Shown piece after piece: positions 1 through 6,803 of a DNA stretch of 14,076 bases. Source of the stretch: Candidatus Saccharimonadota bacterium (GTDB taxonomy: Bacteria > Patescibacteriota > Saccharimonadia > Saccharimonadales > UBA7683). The stretch lies in contig JAGQNU010000017.1 in NCBI GenBank assembly GCA_020427905.1, positions 1 through 14,076 on the forward strand, in the 5' to 3' direction. The position numbers and the translations under genes were made by a program. The notes under the pieces were generated by a model that was not told the DNA's origin, searched no databases, and was given only the letters and a program-made list of their open reading frames with translations. Each line of letters begins with the position of its first letter. The stretch's first letter is position 1.

Positions 1-4
1 TCAT
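1..4 (-). CDS. Possible start codon of the next gene in the pilus operon (cut by window edge)
   Basis: On the minus strand, an ATG at positions 4-2 lies 16 bases after the pilC stop codon, preceded by an AGGA-like stretch one base upstream. In operons of this kind the next gene is often a prepilin or prepilin peptidase, but no coding sequence is visible here, so the product cannot be judged. The AGGA is unusually close to the ATG, so this start is uncertain. Confidence 0.3.
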
Positions 5-20
5 GTCCTATATTTGTCAA

Positions 21-1229
21 CTAGCCGAGGCTCTCGCTTGCCAGGTTATATACAGGTACGAGAATCGCGAGTACGATACCACCAACAACGATTGCTAAAA
101 ACACCATCAAAACCGGTTCTATTGTAGTGCTAATCGTTTTTATCTTATTATCCAGCTCGTTCTCGTAATAACTGGCAGATTTACCCATCATCTTATCTAT
201 CGATCCAGACTGCTCACCCACCTTAATCATCTGGGGCACTAAAGAGAGAAACACATCCTCGGCCTTAAGTGACTCAGACAGCGCCTTACCGCCCTTTACC
301 TTCTCACTTGCGCGAGTAATCGCTTTTGCAACGTGCACATTGTCGACAGCTCGAGCAGTAATACGAAGCATCTCGAGCATCTGAACACCGCTGGCAATTA
401 ATGTCTGACCTGTACGGGAGAAGCGCGCCATATACAACTTCACATATAAATCGCCAAATAGTGGAATCTTCAATTTCAATCTATCAGCAAATATCGTACC
501 AGCACTCGTCTTGAGCCACTGCCGAAAAAAGAATCCACCAACTAAAAGAATTGCTATGATTAGCCACCAGAAGTTCGTAATAAACTTGGCAATGCCAATC
601 AATACTGATGTCAAAAATGGTAGCTCTTTGTTGAAGTCCTTATAGAGCAACTCGATTTGAGGTACAACTGTGGTTAGTAAGAACACGACCACGGCCACAA
701 TGACCGCTGTCACTATAATCGGGTATACGAGCGCCCCGCGAACCTTACTGATCATATCAGCGTCCTTCTCCTGTTGGTCGGCAATTCGCTCGAGTGCTTG
801 GTCAAGAGTACCCGAGGTCTCACCGGCTGCAACGAGGGCTACATACACATCATTGAAGATGTCGGGGTGCTTAGAGAGTGCCTCAGAGAATGATACGCCG
901 CCTTCTACGGAAGAGATCACCTGGCTAAGTACCAGTGCTAATTGCTTATTCTCTGTTTGCTCAGAGGCTGTGTAGAGGCTTTGTGTAAGCGGTAGCCCAG
1001 CATTAAGTAGTGTGGCGAGCTGACGCGTAAAAATAACCTTGTCCTTGGTCTTCACGTGTGTCGTTAACTTAGTTAACAACTTGCTCCCGCTTTGTTTTAG
1101 GGTTATATCAAGTGGTGTTAAGCCACGAGCAATCAGCAGTTTTGCAGCTGCACCTTCAGATTCAGCCTCAACAAGACCCTTTGTTGTGCCACCGTCCTTG
1201 TTTTTAGCCGTGTACTGAAACGTAATCAT
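21..1229 (-). CDS. pilC: PilC, type IV pilus inner-membrane platform protein
   Basis: This 402-residue protein is a full-length member of the GspF/PilC family, the membrane platform that couples the cytoplasmic PilB and PilT motors to the growing pilus. Two T2SSF repeats are visible, at about residues 68-190 and 270-392. Each carries the family's G-E-x-S-G signature (AGETSG at 135-140, VGEQSG at 337-342). Hydrophobic segments lie at about 168-189, 208-236 and 372-394, the expected three-helix topology. There are no cysteines. The ATG at 1229 follows the pilT stop after 6 bases with only a weak GGGG-type ribosome binding site inside pilT, so translation is probably coupled. It is co-transcribed with pilB and pilT. 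Identification rests on the repeat structure and context and is firm. Confidence 0.96.
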   Translation of the reverse strand: MITFQYTAKNKDGGTTKGLVEAESEGAAAKLLIARGLTPLDITLKQSGSKLLTKLTTHVKTKDKVIFTRQLATLLNAGLPLTQSLYTASEQTENKQLALVLSQVISSVEGGVSFSEALSKHPDIFNDVYVALVAAGETSGTLDQALERIADQQEKDADMISKVRGALVYPIIVTAVIVAVVVFLLTTVVPQIELLYKDFNKELPFLTSVLIGIAKFITNFWWLIIAILLVGGFFFRQWLKTSAGTIFADRLKLKIPLFGDLYVKLYMARFSRTGQTLIASGVQMLEMLRITARAVDNVHVAKAITRASEKVKGGKALSESLKAEDVFLSLVPQMIKVGEQSGSIDKMMGKSASYYENELDNKIKTISTTIEPVLMVFLAIVVGGIVLAILVPVYNLASESLG

Positions 1230-1235
1230 TAATTA

Positions 1236-2306
1236 TCAGCCCCGCATCAGCCTTTCAAACTCCTCGAGATCAACTGCAAACATTCGTGCGTCATCATAGG
1301 TCACCGTACCAGCTTTAATAAGTGAAATAAGAGTGCGGTCCATCGACTGCATACCTTGGTCGGCGCCAGTTTGAATCACAGCGTCTAACTGATGACTTTT
1401 ACCCTCGCGGATGATATTACGGACTGCTGAGTTTGCAACTAAAATCTCTGCCGCAGCTACACGCCCGCCGCCAATTGCTGGTACGAGGCGCTGTGAACAA
1501 ATTGCCATTAAGATATTTGAGAGCTGGGCGCGGATCTGTGGCTGCTGGTGTGGTGGGAACACGTCAATCATACGGTCAATCGACTGAGCAGCCGAGTTTG
1601 TGTGTAAAGTTGCAAACACGAGGTGACCAGTTTCAGCAATTGTTATAGCGGCGGAAATTGTCTCGAGATCACGCATCTCACCGATAAGCACCACGTCCGG
1701 ATCTTGGCGGAGACTCGAGCGCAATGCTGCGCTGAATGAGTACGTATCGTAGTGCACTTCTCGTTGCACCACTACTGATTTGTTTGATTTGTGCGTGTAT
1801 TCGATTGGATCCTCAATCGTTATAATGTGCTCAGCACGTTCGCTATTGATCTTATCAACAAGGGACGCGAGCGTAGTCGATTTACCGGAGCCAGTTGGGC
1901 CGGTCACGAGCACCAGGCCACGCGGAAAGTCGGCAAAACTTGTTACCACCTCTGGCATACCAAGTTGTTCAGGTGTCAAAATCTCATTAGGGATGAGGCG
2001 CAGTGCTGCCGCTAGGTTGCCGCGCTCATGATAGGCATTAACACGGAACCGCCCCATATCGCCAAATGCAAAGCTGAAGTCAAACTCTTTATCCTTCAGG
2101 AGCACCTCTTTCTGGTCATTATCCAAAATTGCAAAGACGAGGCTCTCAACTTGTGTCTCCGTAAGTTCAGGGGTGTTTGCAATTGCGCTCAATTTACCGT
2201 CAACTCTGATTTGGGGAGGAAGCCCAACTTGAATGTGCAAATCGGAGCCTTTGTTCTTTACAACGTGCTCCAGTAAGTTCTCTATTCGTAATGCTGCTGT
2301 TGCCAT
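1236..2306 (-). CDS. pilT: PilT, type IV pilus retraction ATPase
   Basis: This 356-residue protein is a hexameric secretion ATPase that powers pilus retraction and hence twitching, DNA uptake or tight surface contact. The Walker A motif GPTGSGKS is at 136-143, the Asp box (IEDPIEY) at 164-170, the Walker B region (DPDVVLIGE, catalytic Glu210) at 202-210, and the His box (GHLVFATLHT) at 227-236. The AVRNIIRE motif at 294-301 corresponds to the AIRNLIRE motif that distinguishes PilT from PilB and is needed for retraction. Length is typical. The ATG lies 9 bases after the pilB stop; the whole gap is a G8 tract plus one T, and this tract acts as the ribosome binding site. The only cysteine is C270. 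Identification is firm. Confidence 0.97.
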   Translation of the reverse strand: MATAALRIENLLEHVVKNKGSDLHIQVGLPPQIRVDGKLSAIANTPELTETQVESLVFAILDNDQKEVLLKDKEFDFSFAFGDMGRFRVNAYHERGNLAAALRLIPNEILTPEQLGMPEVVTSFADFPRGLVLVTGPTGSGKSTTLASLVDKINSERAEHIITIEDPIEYTHKSNKSVVVQREVHYDTYSFSAALRSSLRQDPDVVLIGEMRDLETISAAITIAETGHLVFATLHTNSAAQSIDRMIDVFPPHQQPQIRAQLSNILMAICSQRLVPAIGGGRVAAAEILVANSAVRNIIREGKSHQLDAVIQTGADQGMQSMDRTLISLIKAGTVTYDDARMFAVDLEEFERLMRG

Positions 2307-2318
2307 ACCCCCCCCTTA
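2307..2318 (-). promoter_or_regulatory. pilT ribosome binding site made of a G8 tract
   Basis: On the minus strand the pilB stop TAA runs directly into eight G residues, then T, then the pilT ATG. The string TAAGGGGGGGG can pair with the 16S tail (complement TAAGGAGGT) if one G-U wobble is allowed, so the stop codon of pilB is part of the pilT Shine-Dalgarno site. A homopolymer of this length in this position is unusual. Confidence 0.7.
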
Positions 2319-4130
2319 AGCGTTATCTGCTGCTGTTACACGGTTCACCTCTTCAAGCGTTGTCATACCCTGTAAGGCTTTGAGGTACCCGTCTTCGCGC
2401 ATAGATATCATTCCTTTTTCTACGGCTTTGTCGTGGATCTCTCCTGATGTAGAACGTGACAGGATCATGTTTTCAATCTCATCATCGACATCGATTACCT
2501 CATACAGTCCAAGTCTCCCCTTGTAGCCACCTGGAGTCTGCGAGGTGTCTTTACCTCTATATAAAGTATAAGCGTTTTCACCTATAAGTGGCAAGGTCTC
2601 GTAGCCAAGATCTTTTATGAACTCTGGTACAGCAGATTTATCACTCGGTAATAATGCTTGGAGTGTCTCCTTGATCGCAGCGGTTTCGACATCATCTGCC
2701 TGGTAGCTCACTTTATTATCAGCCAGGCGGCGCACAAGACGCTGGCCAATAATTGTGTTTACTGTTGAAGCAATCAGGAAGGGCTCTATGCCCATATCAA
2801 GCAGACGAGGCAATACGCCTGCCGCTGAGTTTGTGTGTAGTGTCGTGAAGACGAGGTGACCTGTGAGTGCTGCCTGGACTGCCAGATTGGCAGTCTCTGA
2901 GTCGCGAATCTCACCCACCAGCACGACATCTGGATCTTGGCGCAAGATTGAACGAAGACCTGTGGCAAACGTTAAGCCAACATCCGCATTCACCTGAATC
3001 TGATTGACACCCTCCATTTTGTACTCAACTGGATCTTCAAGCGTTACAATATTGATTGTGTCGTTTTTTATCTCTTGAATCAGTGCGTACAAACTCGTAG
3101 ATTTACCAGAACCAGTAGGTCCAGATGTAATAATCATGCCGTTAGGCTTTTTCATTCCCTTGCGCACAGTTCTCAAACTGCGTCCAGCATAGCCAAGATC
3201 CTCAAGTTTAAAGCTCGTATTGGTTTTATCAAGAATACGAATTATCACTTGCTCACCCCACACTACTGGGCTAATCGCTATACGAAGATCCGCATCACGC
3301 TGACCAATACGCACCGTGAATGTACCGTCTTGCGGAATACGGTGCTCATCGATTTTTAAATTGGATAGAATCTTCACGCGTGAAATTAGTGCCGGTTCGA
3401 TGCTCTTTGGTAAACTCATAATCTCACGTAAGACACCGTCGATGCGACAACGAATCCTCAAAGTCTCCTCAAGTGGCTCAATATGGATGTCCGATGAGCG
3501 CGAGCGCACTGCGTACTCTAAAATAGTACTCAACGCGCGACTAATCGGTGAGTCCTGGACAATTGTCTTTATTTCATCCTTCTCGCTCTGCTGCTTCTTG
3601 CCGCCACCAAGCAATTCTTGTATGTTGTCATCACTCGCCAACTCACTATCAACGCTTGTCATTGCCTCGCTCATGCCCTTCTGTAAGTCAGCATTATACT
3701 GATCAAGAATGTGTCTAATACCTTCCTCGGAGGCCATGTAAACCTTAAGGGGTCTCCCTATCTTGTTAGAGAGAAAGTCGACTGCCTGAACATTATTTGG
3801 ATCAAGCATAGCTACTGCCAAACGATTCTCCATCTCACCGAGCGGCACTGCCATAAACCGCTCAGCTACATCTTGCGGTAGTAAATTAAGCACGCTCGGG
3901 TTGACCTTTGAGGCTACGAGATTCACATAAGGCAAGCCCGTAACTTGAGCTGTCGCTTTAGTGAGTTGCTCGCTCGTTACGTGACCGTGCTGAACAAGAA
4001 AGCTTAGAAAGGGCACTTTTGCGCTCGAGGCCTCTTTTTTAAGCGCCTGAAGCTTGTTGCCATCGATTAATTTTGTGTCAACAAGTATTTGCTCGAGTTG
4101 TCGTTGATGTTCTTCAGAAAGTACGCTCAC
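2316..4130 (-). CDS. pilB: PilB, type IV pilus extension ATPase
   Basis: This 604-residue protein is a GspE/PilB-family motor that drives pilin polymerisation. An MshEN-type N-terminal domain spans about 1-150, followed by a charged linker and the ATPase core. Walker A (GPTGSGKST) is at 337-345, the Asp box (LEDPVEY) at 364-370, Walker B (DPDVVLVGE) at 399-407 and the His box (GHLVFTTLHT) at 424-433. The usual tetracysteine zinc motif of GspE/PilB proteins is absent: the matching segment (about 464-540, from RLVRR to GGYKGR) has no cysteine, and the only cysteine in the protein is C228. The start is GTG at 4130, 12 bases after the upstream stop, with GGGTGG as a plausible ribosome binding site. 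The N-terminal domain, length and pairing with pilT and pilC make this PilB rather than PilT. Confidence 0.96.
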   Translation of the reverse strand: MSVLSEEHQRQLEQILVDTKLIDGNKLQALKKEASSAKVPFLSFLVQHGHVTSEQLTKATAQVTGLPYVNLVASKVNPSVLNLLPQDVAERFMAVPLGEMENRLAVAMLDPNNVQAVDFLSNKIGRPLKVYMASEEGIRHILDQYNADLQKGMSEAMTSVDSELASDDNIQELLGGGKKQQSEKDEIKTIVQDSPISRALSTILEYAVRSRSSDIHIEPLEETLRIRCRIDGVLREIMSLPKSIEPALISRVKILSNLKIDEHRIPQDGTFTVRIGQRDADLRIAISPVVWGEQVIIRILDKTNTSFKLEDLGYAGRSLRTVRKGMKKPNGMIITSGPTGSGKSTSLYALIQEIKNDTINIVTLEDPVEYKMEGVNQIQVNADVGLTFATGLRSILRQDPDVVLVGEIRDSETANLAVQAALTGHLVFTTLHTNSAAGVLPRLLDMGIEPFLIASTVNTIIGQRLVRRLADNKVSYQADDVETAAIKETLQALLPSDKSAVPEFIKDLGYETLPLIGENAYTLYRGKDTSQTPGGYKGRLGLYEVIDVDDEIENMILSRSTSGEIHDKAVEKGMISMREDGYLKALQGMTTLEEVNRVTAADNA

Positions 4131-4142
4131 CTAGGCCACCCA

Positions 4143-4385
4143 TCAGTTGGCGAAGACGTTATCAGTACTTTCACCACTCCCCTGAATCTCTACTGTTGCA
4201 TCAATTGACTGCTCGTTAAAAATACGGTCATCTGGCTCAGAGAAGTTACTGCTGATTGGTGTTACCTTCTCGACTTGTACTGGATTATTTTTAGGACTCC
4301 CAATCACTGCACCTGCGACAAAATAGGTTATGATACCAGCAATCGCTACAATCAGCACAAGAGCAGCAATATCATTTTGTTTCAT
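4143..4385 (-). CDS. Small single-pass membrane protein at the PilP position
   Basis: This 80-residue protein has a short charged N-terminus, one hydrophobic helix at about 8-28 and an extracytoplasmic tail of about 50 residues rich in Ser, Asn, Asp and Glu. Its ATG shares one base with the pilO stop (TAATG), so it is translated with PilO and sits between pilO and pilB, where diderm bacteria encode PilP. It has no lipobox cysteine, in fact no cysteine at all, and is too short to hold the PilP beta-domain. It is therefore not PilP by sequence. A role as a small subunit of the PilM/N/O inner-membrane complex is inferred from position only. I do not recognise a named family. Confidence 0.85.
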   Translation of the reverse strand: MKQNDIAALVLIVAIAGIITYFVAGAVIGSPKNNPVQVEKVTPISSNFSEPDDRIFNEQSIDATVEIQGSGESTDNVFAN

Positions 4386-5014
4386 TATTGCACCTCCATC
4401 TTGCCAACACCAAGATCTCGGGTTGGTTGATAATATGTTGTTGCGGTGATCAACGCTTTGAGTTTATCGCTTGTGCCAGAGTACTCTACACTAGTAATGT
4501 GTATCGGGCGAATACTCAGCTCAGTGTTCTTAATAAACTGCACGATCGAGTCGTATGTACCGTTCACTTCAATGCTCAGCGGAATCTCTTGTGGTTCGGA
4601 CACAACCGAAGTACGAATAGCACTCTCTGATATATCTTGACCAACAGAACCAGGAAACGTGACGCCCGATGTTTGAGCAAGCGACTCTATGTAGGTGGCA
4701 AGTCCTGGGTAATCGTAACTTGGTGGCAAGGCATGGAGAATTACTTTTGAGTTTGTTGAGGCTGATGCCTCGAGATCAACGAATTCCTTAGAGAGCGAAT
4801 CAACACTGCTGTTGTTCTTCTTTATTTGATTGCGAGCCTCAACTTTAGCGCTAATTACCCGTGAATTGTAGCTGAGTTGAGCCCATAAAAATTTTGCAGC
4901 AATAAGACTAGCCATGACTACTACAGCAGCAACCGCCACGGCAATAAATACCGTCGAGTTTGCACGGCTTATCTTCTCGCGTTTTGTCTCTTTTTTGTCC
5001 AACTGCTGGTTCAT
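4385..5014 (-). CDS. pilO: PilO-like type IV pilus alignment protein
   Basis: This 209-residue protein has a charged cytoplasmic N-terminus (1-19), a membrane helix at about 20-42, a polar helical stretch likely to form a coiled coil (about 48-90) and a C-terminal alpha/beta domain of the PilO/GspM ferredoxin-like type. The region from about 93 to 120, with its L-P-P-S-Y-D followed by an amphipathic helix and S-G-V, matches the usual PilO pattern. PilO pairs with PilN in the membrane and helps align the pilus machine. The start overlaps the pilN stop as ATGA. Its order after pilM and pilN supports the call; sequence conservation of this family is low, so context matters. Confidence 0.88.
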   Translation of the reverse strand: MNQQLDKKETKREKISRANSTVFIAVAVAAVVVMASLIAAKFLWAQLSYNSRVISAKVEARNQIKKNNSSVDSLSKEFVDLEASASTNSKVILHALPPSYDYPGLATYIESLAQTSGVTFPGSVGQDISESAIRTSVVSEPQEIPLSIEVNGTYDSIVQFIKNTELSIRPIHITSVEYSGTSDKLKALITATTYYQPTRDLGVGKMEVQ

Positions 5015-5700
5015 TGCCCACCCCCATCAATAAATGGCTTCTCGTCTTGTAGTAGTAGATCTTCGGAGGAGGCATTAACTTGCAGCTTGCCTGCCTCAAC
5101 CGACTGATTAAAAATTATCGGGTCAAAGGTGAGGGTGATCTGGAAACTCACATTTTTAGTATCCTCTGCCTGTTCGCTACGACTCAAGCCGTCAAATACA
5201 ACATTTGAGAACGGCTGCACAGACTCCTCTGACTCATTCTGCACATAGGTAAACTTTGCACCCTTTAGATTATTAGCAAGTACATTTGCCTGCTCAAAGG
5301 TAGCGGCGGTGCCTTGCAGTGTCAATGTTGACTCAGTAACATCCAGCTTGATGTTACTGAATAAGACTGAGCGAGGAGTAAAACCCGCTACATACACAAA
5401 CAAACGCGATGTTGCTAATTGTTTGTCCTCAAGCCCGGGCAACGTCTCGAGTGCCCCTTGGACCGTTACAATTTTGACTGCATTATCCTTACCCTTCAAA
5501 TCTGATAAACCACTGTCTATGTCGCCCTGAACATTCTTTTGATGCTGTGGCTGCACTACGCTCACATATGCGAATAGTAAACCAACGATAACGAGCGCTA
5601 CCACTGATAACAGCACCGAAGCTACAATGACTGTATGTTTCATCTGCTCCGCCTTAAGATAGTCTTTTTTGACCTGTGGGAGTAAATTAATTTCTATCAT
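5011..5700 (-). CDS. pilN: PilN-like type IV pilus assembly protein
   Basis: This 229-residue bitopic membrane protein begins with the hallmark I-N-L-L-P motif (residues 4-8), the short cytoplasmic tail that docks into a groove of PilM. A membrane helix follows at about 23-49, then a helical stretch and a C-terminal alpha/beta domain to about 200, ending in a polar extension. The ATG overlaps the pilM stop as ATGA, so PilM and PilN are translationally coupled. The INLLP motif and the neighbours make the call secure even though the periplasmic-type domain is poorly conserved across phyla. Confidence 0.93.
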   Translation of the reverse strand: MIEINLLPQVKKDYLKAEQMKHTVIVASVLLSVVALVIVGLLFAYVSVVQPQHQKNVQGDIDSGLSDLKGKDNAVKIVTVQGALETLPGLEDKQLATSRLFVYVAGFTPRSVLFSNIKLDVTESTLTLQGTAATFEQANVLANNLKGAKFTYVQNESEESVQPFSNVVFDGLSRSEQAEDTKNVSFQITLTFDPIIFNQSVEAGKLQVNASSEDLLLQDEKPFIDGGGQ

Positions 5701-6752
5701 ATCGTTGTCCTCAACGCCAAGCCAACAGCCACTGCAAATTGATGATTAAGACTCATCAACTTCTCGTGTTCTGCGTTACTGTAATTGACATTCTGCCATG
5801 AGTTACCCGCCTGCACTGGTACCCCACCGGCAGCCTGTGAGAGATACTGGTGGAACCCTGGAAGCAGCGCAGCAGCACCTGAGGTCACAATACCCCCAAC
5901 TTGCGTATCCTGATAGCGCGTTGAGAAGAACTTGATCGATTTCTGCACCTCGGTTGTTATTACCTGCGCAGTTGGCTCAATTGCCTTGTATACTTGCCCC
6001 TCGAGCTTACTCTGATCAAAGCCGAACTTGTAGACAAACTGTTGTGCCTGATTATCATCAACGTTGAGATTCTGCTTAGCTGATTTCATTAATGCTTGGC
6101 CACCTGTTGGTATCGAGCGAACAAGACGCGGTGCACCACCAAGCGTAATAACGATATCTGTGGCATACTCGCCCATGTCAACTATCATCTGAGCCCCAGA
6201 TGAAGTACCAGATGAGGCTAGTGCGCGAGCCAATGCTAACGCCTCGGGCTCCAAACCAACAACGTTAAGTCCAATAGCCTCGAGTGTCTCGAGACGACTC
6301 TCGCTAAACGAGTTTGAGACACTGGCGAGCAACACCTCCTGCTTACTATCATCAGATGGAGAATCACCGATCACCGCCCAGTCAATGCGTGAGTCCTCGA
6401 TCGACATCGGAATATATTGATCGGCTTGATACTTTAGTGTGCTTGCCAGCTCTTGGGGACTTATTTTTGGTAAGTCAACTACTGTCACAAAAGTTTTGTT
6501 AGCCGGCAAACCCACCACTACATTCTTTGCAGAAATGTCTGCCTCTTGCAAAAGTTGTTTAATGATTGTACCAATTTGTGCCCTATCAGCTGGTGCGTCA
6601 GATAACGATAGTTTTACATCAATCGGTGCAACGGCATATTTGAGCAGAGTATGATTTGAGCCAGAACCACGCAGCTGCACTACCCTGAGTGCGGAACTGC
6701 CAATATCTAGTGCGAAGAAATCGCCCACCGCGTTGAATATTGAATTCTTCAT
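5697..6752 (-). CDS. pilM: PilM, actin-like ATPase of the type IV pilus
   Basis: This 351-residue protein belongs to the FtsA/PilM actin-like family and recruits PilN on the cytoplasmic face of the pilus machine. Phosphate-1 motif ALDIGSS is at 14-20, phosphate-2 motif VDMGEYATD at 191-199 and the adenosine motif GGIVTSGAAALLPGF at 286-300. The frame stays open upstream to a TTG at 6791, but I place the start at the ATG at 6752. The 13 extra residues (MALHNAYATLVVS) do not match the family, and the stretch between 6763 and 6791 forms a good promoter whose -35 covers that TTG. With the ATG start the leader would be only about 4 bases. The gene begins the tightly linked pilM-N-O block. Confidence 0.95.
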   Translation of the reverse strand: MKNSIFNAVGDFFALDIGSSALRVVQLRGSGSNHTLLKYAVAPIDVKLSLSDAPADRAQIGTIIKQLLQEADISAKNVVVGLPANKTFVTVVDLPKISPQELASTLKYQADQYIPMSIEDSRIDWAVIGDSPSDDSKQEVLLASVSNSFSESRLETLEAIGLNVVGLEPEALALARALASSGTSSGAQMIVDMGEYATDIVITLGGAPRLVRSIPTGGQALMKSAKQNLNVDDNQAQQFVYKFGFDQSKLEGQVYKAIEPTAQVITTEVQKSIKFFSTRYQDTQVGGIVTSGAAALLPGFHQYLSQAAGGVPVQAGNSWQNVNYSNAEHEKLMSLNHQFAVAVGLALRTTI

Positions 6753-6762
6753 GCTTACGACT

Positions 6763-6791
6763 AGTGTAGCATAAGCGTTATGGAGTGCCAA
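6763..6791 (-). promoter_or_regulatory. Promoter of pilM
   Basis: On the minus strand there is TTGGCA (6791-6786), a 17-base spacer, and TACACT (6768-6763) preceded by TGC, which makes an extended -10. The -35 matches the sigma-70 consensus at 5 of 6 positions and the -10 at 4 of 6. It lies in the 51-base gap between the 860-residue gene and pilM. It would give a start site about 4 bases before the ATG at 6752, so the pilM mRNA would be nearly leaderless. Confidence 0.6.
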
Positions 6792-6803
6792 TCTATTTTG
6801 AGC

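Noticed and set aside
3316..3702. 128-residue plus-strand open frame opposite pilB
   Set aside because: Antisense to conserved PilB coding sequence, with no domain or ribosome binding site; a by-product of pilB codon use.
4143..4385. Calling the 80-residue protein PilP or a minor pilin
   Set aside because: There is no lipobox or PilP domain, and no prepilin G-F-T-L-x-E type processing site before the hydrophobic helix.
5697..6791. Longer pilM start at TTG 6791
   Set aside because: The extra residues fall on a promoter and do not resemble PilM N-termini; the ATG at 6752 places the nucleotide-binding motif normally.
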